NCBI RefSeq assembly: GCF_900128975.1
Contig: NZ_FQVC01000016.1
Location: forward strand, 19,325-83,324
Reading direction: 5' to 3'
DNA length: 64,000 nucleotides
DNA from: Devosia limi DSM 17137
GTDB lineage: Bacteria; Pseudomonadota; Alphaproteobacteria; Rhizobiales; Devosiaceae
Shown piece after piece: positions 48,977 to 57,026 of this stretch (position 1 is the stretch's first letter; each line of letters starts with the position of its first letter). The notes under the pieces are model-generated. The model worked only from the letters and a program-made list of their open reading frames with translations. It was not told where the DNA came from and ran no database searches. The translations under genes were made by a program, and so were the position numbers.

Positions 48977-50023
48977 CTAGGCGGCGCTTTTCAGCTTTCC
49001 CAGCGCATTGGCCAGCCGGGCGGCAATCGCTTCGACCGGCGCCTGCTCCACCACCGCGCCTTCCTCGAAGGCGACGCGCGGCATGCCATAGACCAGCGCC
49101 GAACTCTGGCTCTGCCCCACCGTATAGGCCCCGGCATCGCGCATCAGTTTGAGCCCGCGGGCCCCGTCACGCCCCATGCCGGTCAGGATCGCGCCCACCG
49201 CCATCGGACCCACCGTCTTGGCAACGCTCTCGAACAGCACGTCCGCGCTCGGGCGGTGGCCGCTTTCCAGCTCGTCATGGGTCAACCGGCATTTGAGCTG
49301 GCCCGAGCTGCGCTCGACCCGCAAATGATAATCGCCGCGTGCCACATAGGCATGCCCGGGCCGCAGCGGCATGCGGTCTTCCGCCTCCACCACCGTCAGG
49401 GCACACAGCTCGTCCAGCCGCGCCGCAAACCGGTTGGTGAACCCGGCCGGCATGTGCTGGGCAATCACCACCGGCGGGCAATCCACCGGCATCTGCGTCA
49501 GCACCGCCCTGATCGCTTCGACCCCCCCGGTCGAGGCGCCAATGGCGATCACCGCCCCCTCCGGCGCCGCCGCGGTCCGCACCGCCACCTTGGGCGCATC
49601 GGCCCGCGCCGAATTGCCCCGCACATCCGAGCGCGCCGCAGCCCGGATCTTGTCGCGCAGCCCGGCGCCAAAGGCCTCCAGCCCCCCCGTCAGGTCGACA
49701 CTGGGCTTGGCGACGAAATCCACCGCGCCCAGTTCGAGCGCCAAGAGGGTTTCATTGGCCCCTTTCCTGGTCAGCGTCGACACCATCACCACCGGCGTGG
49801 GCCGCAGCCGCATCAGTTTTTCAAGAAAGGCCAGTCCGTTCATATTGGGCATTTCGATATCAAGCGTCACCACGTCGGGGTTCAGCTGCTTGATCTTTTC
49901 GCGCGCATCGATGGGATCGACGGCGGTGCCGACCACGACAATATCGCTATCGCGCGTCAACATGCGCACCAGTACTTCGCGGATGAGGGCCGAATCATCG
50001 ACGACCAGGACCTTGATGCTCAT
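48977..50023 (-). CDS. cheB: Chemotaxis protein-glutamate methylesterase CheB
   Basis: Removes methyl groups from receptors and deamidates glutamines; activated by CheA. 348 residues: receiver domain with phosphoacceptor Asp55 in VVTLDIEMPNMNG, a linker, and the methylesterase domain with catalytic Ser in AIGASTGGVEAI, His in VIAQHMPAGFTNRFA and Asp in TGMGRDGARG. It overlaps cheR by four bases (ATGA), so the two adaptation enzymes are coupled. Confidence 0.97.
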   Translation of the reverse strand: MSIKVLVVDDSALIREVLVRMLTRDSDIVVVGTAVDPIDAREKIKQLNPDVVTLDIEMPNMNGLAFLEKLMRLRPTPVVMVSTLTRKGANETLLALELGAVDFVAKPSVDLTGGLEAFGAGLRDKIRAAARSDVRGNSARADAPKVAVRTAAAPEGAVIAIGASTGGVEAIRAVLTQMPVDCPPVVIAQHMPAGFTNRFAARLDELCALTVVEAEDRMPLRPGHAYVARGDYHLRVERSSGQLKCRLTHDELESGHRPSADVLFESVAKTVGPMAVGAILTGMGRDGARGLKLMRDAGAYTVGQSQSSALVYGMPRVAFEEGAVVEQAPVEAIAARLANALGKLKSAA

Positions 50024-50865
50024 GCTGCTTCTCGTTTGCTCAGTTTCTGGCGCGACTGGTAGATGGTCTTGCCGACCAGGCGGAACCCTTCGCCGCCCGT
50101 GCCCAGGTTTTCCGAATGCCCGATATAGAGAAAGGCTTCCGGCGCCAGCAATTTGCTGAAGCGCCCGAACATTTCACCCTGTGTCGGCTTGTCGAAATAG
50201 ATCGCCACGTTGCGGCAGAAGATCGCGTCGAACGGCCCCTTCATCGGCCAGGCCTGGATCAGGTTGAGCGGCTTGAACGAGACCAGTTCCCGCACCGCAT
50301 CGGGCACCTGGATCGTGCCATCGCCCAGCTTTTTGAGGTAACGCGCCCGTTCCGGCGACAGCCCCGCCATTTCGCTTTCGGGATAGATCCCGCGCGCCGC
50401 CTTGCCGAGCACCGCCGTATCGATATCGGTGCCCAGGATCTTGAAGTCCCAGCGCTTGAGTTCGGGAAACGCCGCCAGCAGGTCCATGCCGATCGTATAG
50501 GGCTCCTGCCCGGTCGAGCAGCCAGCCGACCAGATCCGCAACCGTTGCCCGCGCGGCTTGTCGGCGATCAGGCTGCTGACAAAGCTTCGCAAATGCTCGA
50601 AATGGTGATCTTCGCGGTAGAACCGCGTCAGATTGGTGGTCAGCGCATTGACGAAGGCCTGCGCATCCTCGGCCGAAGCCCCGCGCTCCAGATAATCCAC
50701 ATAGGCGTCAAAACCCGCCAGGCCGAGCGCCCGCACGATCTTGGACAGACGTGAGATCACCAATGTGCGCTTGGCATCGCTGAGCGATATGCCGGCCACG
50801 GCGTATACGCGGTTCTTGATCCTCGAGAACTCGCGTTCGCTAAGGGAGATTTCCCCCTGTTCCAT
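50020..50865 (-). CDS. cheR: Chemotaxis protein methyltransferase CheR
   Basis: Methylates receptor glutamates using SAM. 281 residues with the N-terminal helical CheR_N domain (FSRIKNRVYAVAGISLSDAK), then the SAM domain with RLRIWSAGCSTGQEPYTIGM, the acidic LGTDIDTAVLGKA and DAIFCRNVAIYF. A beta-subdomain suited to pentapeptide docking (WSEF/WNEF-like tails seen on four receptors here) is the expected partner. Coupled to cheB and 65 bases downstream of an atypical receptor. Confidence 0.97.
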   Translation of the reverse strand: MEQGEISLSEREFSRIKNRVYAVAGISLSDAKRTLVISRLSKIVRALGLAGFDAYVDYLERGASAEDAQAFVNALTTNLTRFYREDHHFEHLRSFVSSLIADKPRGQRLRIWSAGCSTGQEPYTIGMDLLAAFPELKRWDFKILGTDIDTAVLGKAARGIYPESEMAGLSPERARYLKKLGDGTIQVPDAVRELVSFKPLNLIQAWPMKGPFDAIFCRNVAIYFDKPTQGEMFGRFSKLLAPEAFLYIGHSENLGTGGEGFRLVGKTIYQSRQKLSKREAA

Positions 50866-50930
50866 AAGACGTACCCCAATTGCGTCTGGAGACGCCTTCT
50901 GGCGCCTCTTCCGTTCGCGGTTGGGGGAAA

Positions 50931-52448
50931 TCAGCCGATGGCGCGGACCGTCGAATGCACGGGTTGTACCGCCGCATCGCTGACCGCCGCCATCCGTCCG
51001 GTGAGACGCTTGAGCGCTTCCCCACCCTCGTCCAGTGTCGAAACGATAGTGTCGGCTTCATTACTTAGATTGCGTAAATGCCCCTCCAATTCACCAATCA
51101 TTTTTTGCAGCGACACGGCTTCGCCGATCCCGGTCTCGGTCTGCGCACGGCCGCGGCTGACCACGGCGCGGATGTCCTTGGCGCTGCGATTGGTCAATTG
51201 CGCCAGCATGCGCACTTCGTCGGCAACCACGGCAAAGCCGGCGCCCTTTTCCCCGGCCCGCGCCGCTTCCACCGCCGCGTTCAGCGCCAGCAGATTGGTG
51301 CGGAAGGAGACGTCCTCGATCGCTGCCACCAGCTTGTCGATATCGCCGGTCATCCTGTCGATATCCCCGACCACCGCCGATGTCCGTCGCGCCGCCAGGT
51401 CGGCTTCCCCGGCCAGGGTCTGCGCCCCCTGCCCGATAGCGCGCACCACCCGCGCCGCCTTGCCTCCGGCCACCAGCCGCGTTGCGGCCATCTCGGCGTC
51501 GCCATCGCTGCCTTGGGTCAGGCTTTCCAGCCGCGCCGCCTGCGCCTGGAAGGCTTCGACCAACGCGGCAATGGCCCTGAGCTTGCGCTCCAGGGCCTGC
51601 CGCTGACCCGCTTCATGCTCGAACTCGGCATGATAGGCCTGCAGCAATTCGGACAGTCCATGCGCCTGCCGGTTCAGGCCGCCATTGGATTTGGGCACTG
51701 CAATCGCCTCGCCGCCCAGCAGCCGATCGATCGCCACCACGCCCCGGTCGATGGCCTCCATGCCCGAATTCAGCGCTGCCAGCGCCGGATTGATCGCGGC
51801 CACGTCGGCCTCGAACCGGAAACTGGTCTGCCCCCCCAGCATGGCGCTGGCAAACGCGTCCAGGTCGTCGTCCTCGATATAATGGCCGGCTGGCACCAGC
51901 TCGAGCAGATAGCATTGCGCCGTGATCGGCCGGCGCAGCACCTGGTAGCGCACTCCCGCCAGCATCACCATGCTCTCCTCGGCCGCGCCACCGCCGCTAT
52001 CCAGATAGCCGCGCCCGAACAGCGCATCCAGCGTCGCGCCCTCGGCCGCAGCGGCCACCAGCGCCGTCATGCCATTGCTGGCCGACAGGATCTCGCCCTT
52101 GTCGCCGACCACCAGCACGGCCTGGCTGCTGGCAGCGATACCGGCCTTGAAATGATGGGCCCGTTCCAGCCGCGCGCCCAGGCGTTGCACGATCCCCGCA
52201 ATGGTAAATGGTTCATTGGCCCGATCCGTCAGCCCGGCGGCCCGCGCCACCTCGCCCAGCAGCCGCCGCTGCGCCTGCTCGAACCGCATACCGGCCATCA
52301 GCGTTCCAGCCACGGCCAGCGCGACCAGCACGCCGGTGGCGACCAGCCAGGCCGGGCCCGGTCCCATTGCCAGCAGCAATCCACCCACCAGCGCGAGGGC
52401 CACCAGCCATATTCCGGCCGCGATCAGGGCAAGGCGCATGAGGTGCAT
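50931..52448 (-). CDS. Atypical membrane chemoreceptor with shortened signalling domain
   Basis: About 505 residues from the ATG at 52448; a TTG at 52466 is an alternative. Two close hydrophobic helices ([40 protein letters not shown]) leave no periplasmic domain. A PAS-like region follows ([17 protein letters not shown]). The MA hairpin tip is [23 protein letters not shown], and the signalling arms are shorter than those of the six array receptors. It ends VHSTVRAIG with no tether. It is probably a cytoplasm-sensing receptor used with the adjacent CheR/CheB, an inference from position. A CtrA-like half-site TTAACCAT lies about 60 bases upstream. Confidence 0.85.
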   Translation of the reverse strand: MHLMRLALIAAGIWLVALALVGGLLLAMGPGPAWLVATGVLVALAVAGTLMAGMRFEQAQRRLLGEVARAAGLTDRANEPFTIAGIVQRLGARLERAHHFKAGIAASSQAVLVVGDKGEILSASNGMTALVAAAAEGATLDALFGRGYLDSGGGAAEESMVMLAGVRYQVLRRPITAQCYLLELVPAGHYIEDDDLDAFASAMLGGQTSFRFEADVAAINPALAALNSGMEAIDRGVVAIDRLLGGEAIAVPKSNGGLNRQAHGLSELLQAYHAEFEHEAGQRQALERKLRAIAALVEAFQAQAARLESLTQGSDGDAEMAATRLVAGGKAARVVRAIGQGAQTLAGEADLAARRTSAVVGDIDRMTGDIDKLVAAIEDVSFRTNLLALNAAVEAARAGEKGAGFAVVADEVRMLAQLTNRSAKDIRAVVSRGRAQTETGIGEAVSLQKMIGELEGHLRNLSNEADTIVSTLDEGGEALKRLTGRMAAVSDAAVQPVHSTVRAIG

Positions 52449-52635
52449 GGCAGCGGCAGTCCGCAAATCAGCATTGGGTCCAACATGGCCGGACCCTAAC
52501 CCTGCAATGGTTAATCAAACCTATAAAGTGTAACCGATCGCTAAGACTTCACTAACCTCAATTGATCCTCGATTAAGACTTGCGACCGCGATGCGCGGGC
52601 ATGGATGCACATTTTCCATGCCCGTGCATCACCCG

Positions 52636-53060
52636 TCACGCCGCGACGGCGGCGGGCGCCACATCCAGCACCCAGGTTACCCCGAACTTGTCGCGCACCA
52701 TGCCGTAGAGCGGCGCCCAGCCCGATGGCGCCAAGGGGGCAATGACGGTCGCGCCGACGGCGAGCTTGGTCCAGTATTGCAGGATTTCATCGGCATCATC
52801 GCCCCGCACTGAAACGAAGAAGGCGATCTCGCCAGGGTTCCAGGGCAGGTGCGACGGCACGTCATAGGCCATGACGCAAAAGCCATTGGCGGCGGCGACC
52901 TGCCCCACATGACCTGCTCGGCTTCGGCCGCATTCTGCACAGCCCCGGCATCGGCATAGGAAATCAGCATCTGCTCGCCGCCGAAAACGGACTGGTAAAA
53001 CGCCAGCGCGTCCCGGGCATCGCCGCGAAAATTCAGATGGGTGACAGTTTTGATAGGCAT
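52636..53060 (-). pseudogene. VOC/PhnB-like protein, disrupted by a one-base deletion
   Basis: A glyoxalase/VOC-superfamily (3-demethylubiquinone-9 methyltransferase-like) protein in two frames. The first starts MPIKTVTHLNFRGDARDAL and runs to about EAEQVMWG; the second continues QVAAANGFCVMAYDVPSHL and GEIAFFVSVRGDDADEILQYW to the stop at 52636. Adding one G to the run of four (CCCC at 52903-52906 on the plus strand) restores a single 141-residue frame. Thus it is either a pseudogene, a sequencing error, or a phase-variable tract. It is divergent from a WYL regulator. Confidence 0.75.
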
Positions 53061-53108
53061 GGCCGGCTCCTTTTATGCATTGGCAAGAACCGCTATACCG
53101 CCCCCTAA

Positions 53109-53127
53109 CCGACAGTTTCCGACAGTT
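53109..53127 (+). promoter_or_regulatory. Direct repeat upstream of the WYL regulator
   Basis: CCGACAGTT occurs twice with a 10-base period (53109-53117, 53119-53127), ending five bases before the ATG at 53132, in the 71-base divergent region. One helical turn spacing suggests a binding site, perhaps for the regulator itself. Confidence 0.45.
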
Positions 53128-53131
53128 GCGA

Positions 53132-53821
53132 ATGGCCCGATCCGACCGACTTTTCCGCCTGCTGCAGGCCATGCGCGTCATGCCTGCGCCAATCACCGCC
53201 ACCCGCCTCGCCGCCGAGATGGGCGTCTCGCAGCGCTCGCTCTATCGCGACATCGACAGCCTGCGCGCCGCCGGCGCCAATATTGAGGGCGAACGCGGCT
53301 ATGGCTATCGGTTGATCGAGGACTATGCGCTGCCCCCGCAAACCTTCGACCGTATTGAGATCGAAGCCCTGGTGCTGGGATTGGCCGAAGTCCGGCATAT
53401 GGGCGATCCGGCGCTGGCCAGCGCCGCCACCTCGGTCCTGGCCAAAATCGCCGCGACCTTGCCCGCTGGCCGCGAACAGCACCTGTTCCACGCTATTTCT
53501 CAGGTCTACCGCCCTGACGCCCGCTATGCCGCAACACCCCATGTCGAGGCCATTCGCCAGGCCTGCTGGCAGGAAGAGTGCATCCAGATCGGCTATGCCG
53601 ACAAGGCCGGCCAGGTCACCGAGCGGACCATCATGCCGCTGGCCATCGTCTATAGCGACCGCGCCCTGACCGTGCTGGCCTGGTGTTGCCTGCGCACGGC
53701 TTTCCGCATGTTCCGGCTGGATCGGATTTCCACTCTGGCGCCGGCCGGCAGCAGCTTCCGCCCCCGCCGCGCCGCGCTATTGCGCACCTATCTCGCCGAA
53801 TTGCGGCAGGCCGAGGCCTAG
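53132..53821 (+). CDS. HTH/WYL-domain transcriptional regulator, YafY-like
   Basis: 229 residues. N-terminal DeoR/HTH_11 helix-turn-helix: LFRLLQAMRVMPAPITATRL and GVSQRSLYRDIDSLRAAGA. Middle region is GERGYGYRLIEDYALPPQTF; the WYL domain (about 137-205) has IQIGYADKAGQVTERTIMPL and IVYSDRALTVLAWCCLRTAF with the W-C-like motif of YafY. Such regulators commonly control adjacent VOC/PhnB genes; here the divergent VOC gene is frameshifted. Start at 53132 chosen because it begins the HTH; a frame upstream extends to 53075. Confidence 0.88.
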   Translation: MARSDRLFRLLQAMRVMPAPITATRLAAEMGVSQRSLYRDIDSLRAAGANIEGERGYGYRLIEDYALPPQTFDRIEIEALVLGLAEVRHMGDPALASAATSVLAKIAATLPAGREQHLFHAISQVYRPDARYAATPHVEAIRQACWQEECIQIGYADKAGQVTERTIMPLAIVYSDRALTVLAWCCLRTAFRMFRLDRISTLAPAGSSFRPRRAALLRTYLAELRQAEA

Positions 53822-54408
53822 AACAGTTCGATATCGTCGCTTGCCGGCACCACCACGGCGCGGCGCTTGGCCAGGACGATTTCCTCGCGCGCCACATTGG
53901 CGCCGGCCTCGCTGTCGAGCCGCTTGACGAAGGCGCGGCCCGAAGCCGGCTTGAACAGCACCCGGCGGGCAAAATTGCCACCCAGATCCTCGCTGGCGAC
54001 GCTATAGCCTTCGGCGAGCAGGAAATCGCGCACGAACTCGATATTCTTGGCGCCGACATCATCGAGTGCCGAATTGATCTTGCCGCCGCCAAACACCTTG
54101 ATTTCCAGATTGGCCTTCTTGCCGGAGCCGCGCGACAACACCTTGTTGATCAGCTGCTCCATGGCAAAGGCGCCATAGCGCGCCGAAGCGCCATAGCGGT
54201 CCCGCGACGAGCCCGATTGTTCTGCCAACAGGAAGTGGTTCATCCCCCCCACATTGGCGATGCGATCCCTGACGCAAGCGGAGATGCACGAGCCCAGCAC
54301 CGTGGAATAGGTCAGGTCCTTGACATCGGACACCTGGCAATCGCCCTGATGGACAGTGGTCACCACCCCGCGATCGAACTCGGGTGGAAGAGAGTTCTGC
54401 ATTGCCAT
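53818..54408 (-). CDS. cheD: Chemoreceptor glutamine deamidase CheD
   Basis: Deamidates receptor glutamines and in many bacteria modulates receptor conformation. 196 residues from the ATG at 54408; a TTG at 54420 would add four residues. Catalytic motif LGSCISACVRD with the Cys, and GGMNHFLLAEQ with the His, are intact; TYSTVLGSC places the catalytic Thr. It ends PASDDIELF, a C-terminus shared in form with the adjacent CheT-like protein (GEAELF). Convergent with the WYL regulator: its stop codon region overlaps that gene's end by four bases. Confidence 0.94.
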   Translation of the reverse strand: MAMQNSLPPEFDRGVVTTVHQGDCQVSDVKDLTYSTVLGSCISACVRDRIANVGGMNHFLLAEQSGSSRDRYGASARYGAFAMEQLINKVLSRGSGKKANLEIKVFGGGKINSALDDVGAKNIEFVRDFLLAEGYSVASEDLGGNFARRVLFKPASGRAFVKRLDSEAGANVAREEIVLAKRRAVVVPASDDIELF

Positions 54409-54462
54409 TAATGTACTCAAACCTCAGCACGCGCTAATTGTTCGGAGCCTAGCGGTAAACTC

Positions 54463-54479
54463 GTTAGCCAAATGCTAAC
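54463..54479. promoter_or_regulatory. Palindrome in the cheD/cheT-like divergent region
   Basis: GTTAGC-CAAAT-GCTAAC, perfect 6-bp arms with a five-base spacer, centred between cheD and the plus-strand gene at 54573. It may be a binding site for a regulator of both. Confidence 0.45.
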
Positions 54480-54572
54480 CAAGACATAGCTCGGCTACGT
54501 ACCGTATGGGTTCGGCAAGAAGAGCTTTAGGAATCCGCGCTAGGCTGAGCGCAATGGGGCTAGGATAAGACG

Positions 54573-54926
54573 ATGTCACTTCAAAAACTTGCGCGCGAGC
54601 TGGACGAGACGGCGCGCCAGACGGCCGGGATGCTGGAAGGCATTACCGAGGCGCTCGATCTGCTCGCCGGCGCCAGCCTGGGCCGGGACCCCACGGTCGG
54701 GCGGGCCATGCAGATGATCGTGACCGCGTTGCAGGGCCAGGACCGCATCGAGCAGCGCTGCCACAATATGGCGCTGGCCGCGCGCCAGTTCGCCCTTTTG
54801 CCCTCCAACGCCCCCGACAGCGTCTATGACGAGATCTGGGCCAGCCTGACCCTCGACGAATTGCGCGTGCCCGCCCTGTCCGGCATTGCCGCCCATCAGG
54901 TCCATGGCGAAGCCGAGCTGTTCTAG
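54573..54926 (+). CDS. Small helical protein, CheT/CheZ-like candidate
   Basis: 117 residues, apparently all helical. Around residues 52-64 is ALQGQDRIEQRCHNM, which includes the DxxxQ pattern (DRIEQ) and the preceding QD found in CheZ and CheX/FliY/CheT phosphatases. It lies divergent to cheD, where Sinorhizobium has the small CheT gene after cheD; CheT is about this size and binds CheR. So it could be a CheY phosphatase or CheT homologue. There is no flagellar or receptor domain. Ends GEAELF. Function is inference from motif and location. Confidence 0.55.
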   Translation: MSLQKLARELDETARQTAGMLEGITEALDLLAGASLGRDPTVGRAMQMIVTALQGQDRIEQRCHNMALAARQFALLPSNAPDSVYDEIWASLTLDELRVPALSGIAAHQVHGEAELF

Positions 54927-55092
54927 ACCGCAACGATCTTGTTGAATCTGGGCTGGCTGCGGCCCATTGCGGCCCACACCACGATTTCTCCGCGCACGCC
55001 ACTGGACGCGCAGGCCGGATCGGCTCACAAGCAGGCAATTGACCGGCCAGAGATGTGCCCATGCTGCTGACGCTCGCCCCAAGGGCACAATC

Positions 55093-56124
55093 GTGACTGT
55101 GACGCCGCCGCTGCCGACCGATCGGCTTGCCGCCCTGGGCTGGGACGACTTCTTCTCCAGCCAGATCCTGCCCGCCCAGGCCCACCTGCTGCCGGCCCGC
55201 ATCGCCAATGTGCACCGGGCCCGCCTCGGCGCCATCGGCGTCGACGGCCCCATCGACCTGGTCCTGCCCCACCACACCAATACCGGCGACTACGCCGTCG
55301 GCGACTGGGTCTTGGTCGAGCCGCAGACCGATCTGCTGGTGCACCGCCTGCAGCGCCGCACCGTGCTGGAGCGCCGCGTCCTCTCTGCCCGCACCCCGCA
55401 ATTGGCTGGCGCCAATATCGATACGCTGTTCATCGTCACCTCCTGCAATGCCGATTTCAATCCGGCCCGGCTCGAGCGTTATCTGGCCCTGACCAACCAG
55501 GCCGGCATTGATCCCGTGATCCTGCTCACCAAGGCCGACACCGCCGACAATCCCGAGGATTTCCGCCAGCAGGCCCTGCAATTGCAGCGCGATCTCCCCG
55601 TCGTCTTGATCAATCCCCGCGCCCCCGAAGCCGCAGCCCTGCTCGCCCCCTGGTGCGGTGCCGGCCGCACCGTGGCGGTGATTGGCTCGTCGGGCGTCGG
55701 CAAATCCACTCTGGTCAACACCCTGGCCGGCTCTGCCATCGACCAGCCCCAGGTCACCGGCGGCATCCGCGAAAGCGATGCCAAGGGCCGCCACACGACG
55801 ACCGCGCGCTCGCTGCACCCCATCGCCAGCGGCGGTTGGGTCATCGATACCCCCGGCATGCGGACGCTGCAGGTCAGCGACGTCGCCGAAGGCCTCGATA
55901 CGCTGTTTGCCGAGATCACCGAGCTGACCCCGCTGTGTAAATTCCGCGACTGCACCCATGAACACGAGCCCGGCTGCGCCGTGCAGGCCGCCATCGCCGC
56001 CGGCAGGCTCGATCCCGAGCGCCTCGCCCGCTGGCGCAAACTGCACCAGGAAAATCGCGACAGCACCCCACCCGCCAAGGGCACGCGTGGCGCCACCCCG
56101 CCCGGCCGCCGCCGCAAATCCTGA
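55093..56124 (+). CDS. rsgA: Ribosome small-subunit-dependent GTPase A
   Basis: Circularly permuted GTPase assisting late 30S assembly. 343 residues from the GTG at 55093 with AAGGG upstream; a longer frame begins 126 bases earlier but lacks support. Order: OB-like N-domain, G4 LTKADTADN, G1 VIGSSGVGKSTLVNTLAG, switch GRHTTTARSLHP, G3 IDTPGMRTLQV, and the zinc finger CKFRDCTHEHEPGC. Basic C-tail GRRRKS. An ordinary housekeeping gene interrupting the chemotaxis genes. Confidence 0.95.
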   Translation: MTVTPPLPTDRLAALGWDDFFSSQILPAQAHLLPARIANVHRARLGAIGVDGPIDLVLPHHTNTGDYAVGDWVLVEPQTDLLVHRLQRRTVLERRVLSARTPQLAGANIDTLFIVTSCNADFNPARLERYLALTNQAGIDPVILLTKADTADNPEDFRQQALQLQRDLPVVLINPRAPEAAALLAPWCGAGRTVAVIGSSGVGKSTLVNTLAGSAIDQPQVTGGIRESDAKGRHTTTARSLHPIASGGWVIDTPGMRTLQVSDVAEGLDTLFAEITELTPLCKFRDCTHEHEPGCAVQAAIAAGRLDPERLARWRKLHQENRDSTPPAKGTRGATPPGRRRKS

Positions 56125-56130
56125 CCGGCC

Positions 56131-56156
56131 AAACAAAAAGGGCGCCCCTTGAGGCA
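56131..56156 (-). terminator. Weak terminator candidate
   Basis: GGGCGCC/GGCACCC with one wobble pair, adjacent to an A5 run that would be T5 on the minus strand. It lies 250 bases beyond cheW and just past rsgA. Confidence 0.35.
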
Positions 56157-56249
56157 CCCCCTATCGTCTTGATTTGGCTGAACGAGCGCGGCACGCCTGC
56201 TCTTATCAGCGTCTCATCGGCTTCTCGTCAGCCTCTCACAGCGCTCTTC

Positions 56250-56343
56250 CCCCACCGCGCTGCCCACGGACTTGACCCGTGGGTCGCTCGCCGCTTGCGC
56301 AGAATTGGGAGAGACCCGCGGATCAAGTCCGCGGGCGGCACAT
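56250..56343. repeat. Dispersed palindromic repeat, family A copy 2
   Basis: Shares CCACCGCGCTGCCCACGGAC and the TTGAC-CCGTGGG continuation with the copy at 12231, then ends CGCGGATCAAGTCCGCGGG. Both halves are palindromic and the outer ends mirror each other. Confidence 0.6.
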
Positions 56344-56403
56344 TGACTTGCCAGATGGATCGATCACGGCGATCCATCCCAGCGTCAGCAAATGACGCAA
56401 ATC

Positions 56404-56892
56404 TTACGCGTCCATCTTGGCGCCGCTGACCACGGCGTGCAGGTCGATCAGCCCGACCATGCGGCTGTCATGGGTGACGATGCCATTGAGCAGTTCGGAA
56501 TCGATCGAATTGCCTTCCGGCACATTGTGGATGTCGTCGCGCGACACGGTGAGAATGTCGCTGACCGCATCGACCAGGATGCCGACCCACTTGTCGCCGA
56601 CGCTCATGACCACCACGACATGGTTCTTGGTGGGCGAGGTCTGGCCATCGCCGAAGCGGGCGCGCAGGTCGAAAATCGGCACGATGGTGCCGCGCAGATT
56701 GATCACGCCACGCACGAATTCGCGGGTATTGGGCAGCGGGGTCGCGCCGTTCCACGCACGGATTTCCCGCACGGTGGTGATTTCCACGCCATAAGTCTGG
56801 TCGCCAATGGAGAAGGCGATGAGCTGGAGGGAGTTCTGGGCGGCGACTGCCGACTTGTCATTGAGATCGTCTCTCAAACCAAGCGCTTCCAT
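56404..56892 (-). CDS. cheW: Chemotaxis coupling protein CheW
   Basis: Links receptors to CheA. 162 residues: LIAFSIGDQTYGVEITTVRE, then LPNTREFVRGVINLRGTIVP with the receptor-binding NLRG(T) motif, FGDGQT and VDAVSDILTV with GLIDLHAV at the end, all standard for the family. It is 134 bases downstream of cheA on the same strand and likely cotranscribed. Confidence 0.97.
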   Translation of the reverse strand: MEALGLRDDLNDKSAVAAQNSLQLIAFSIGDQTYGVEITTVREIRAWNGATPLPNTREFVRGVINLRGTIVPIFDLRARFGDGQTSPTKNHVVVVMSVGDKWVGILVDAVSDILTVSRDDIHNVPEGNSIDSELLNGIVTHDSRMVGLIDLHAVVSGAKMDA

Positions 56893-57026
56893 ATTCTATG
56901 CCTTTCTGCCGACCCTTCTGGGCGGCTACGCTGTACCGACGGCCATTTGGCCGCATTCTTGTTTCCCGCAGTCGTTCCCGACCGCGTTTATTCCGACGCA
57001 GCGCTCAGGCTGCGTTGACCCCGCGG

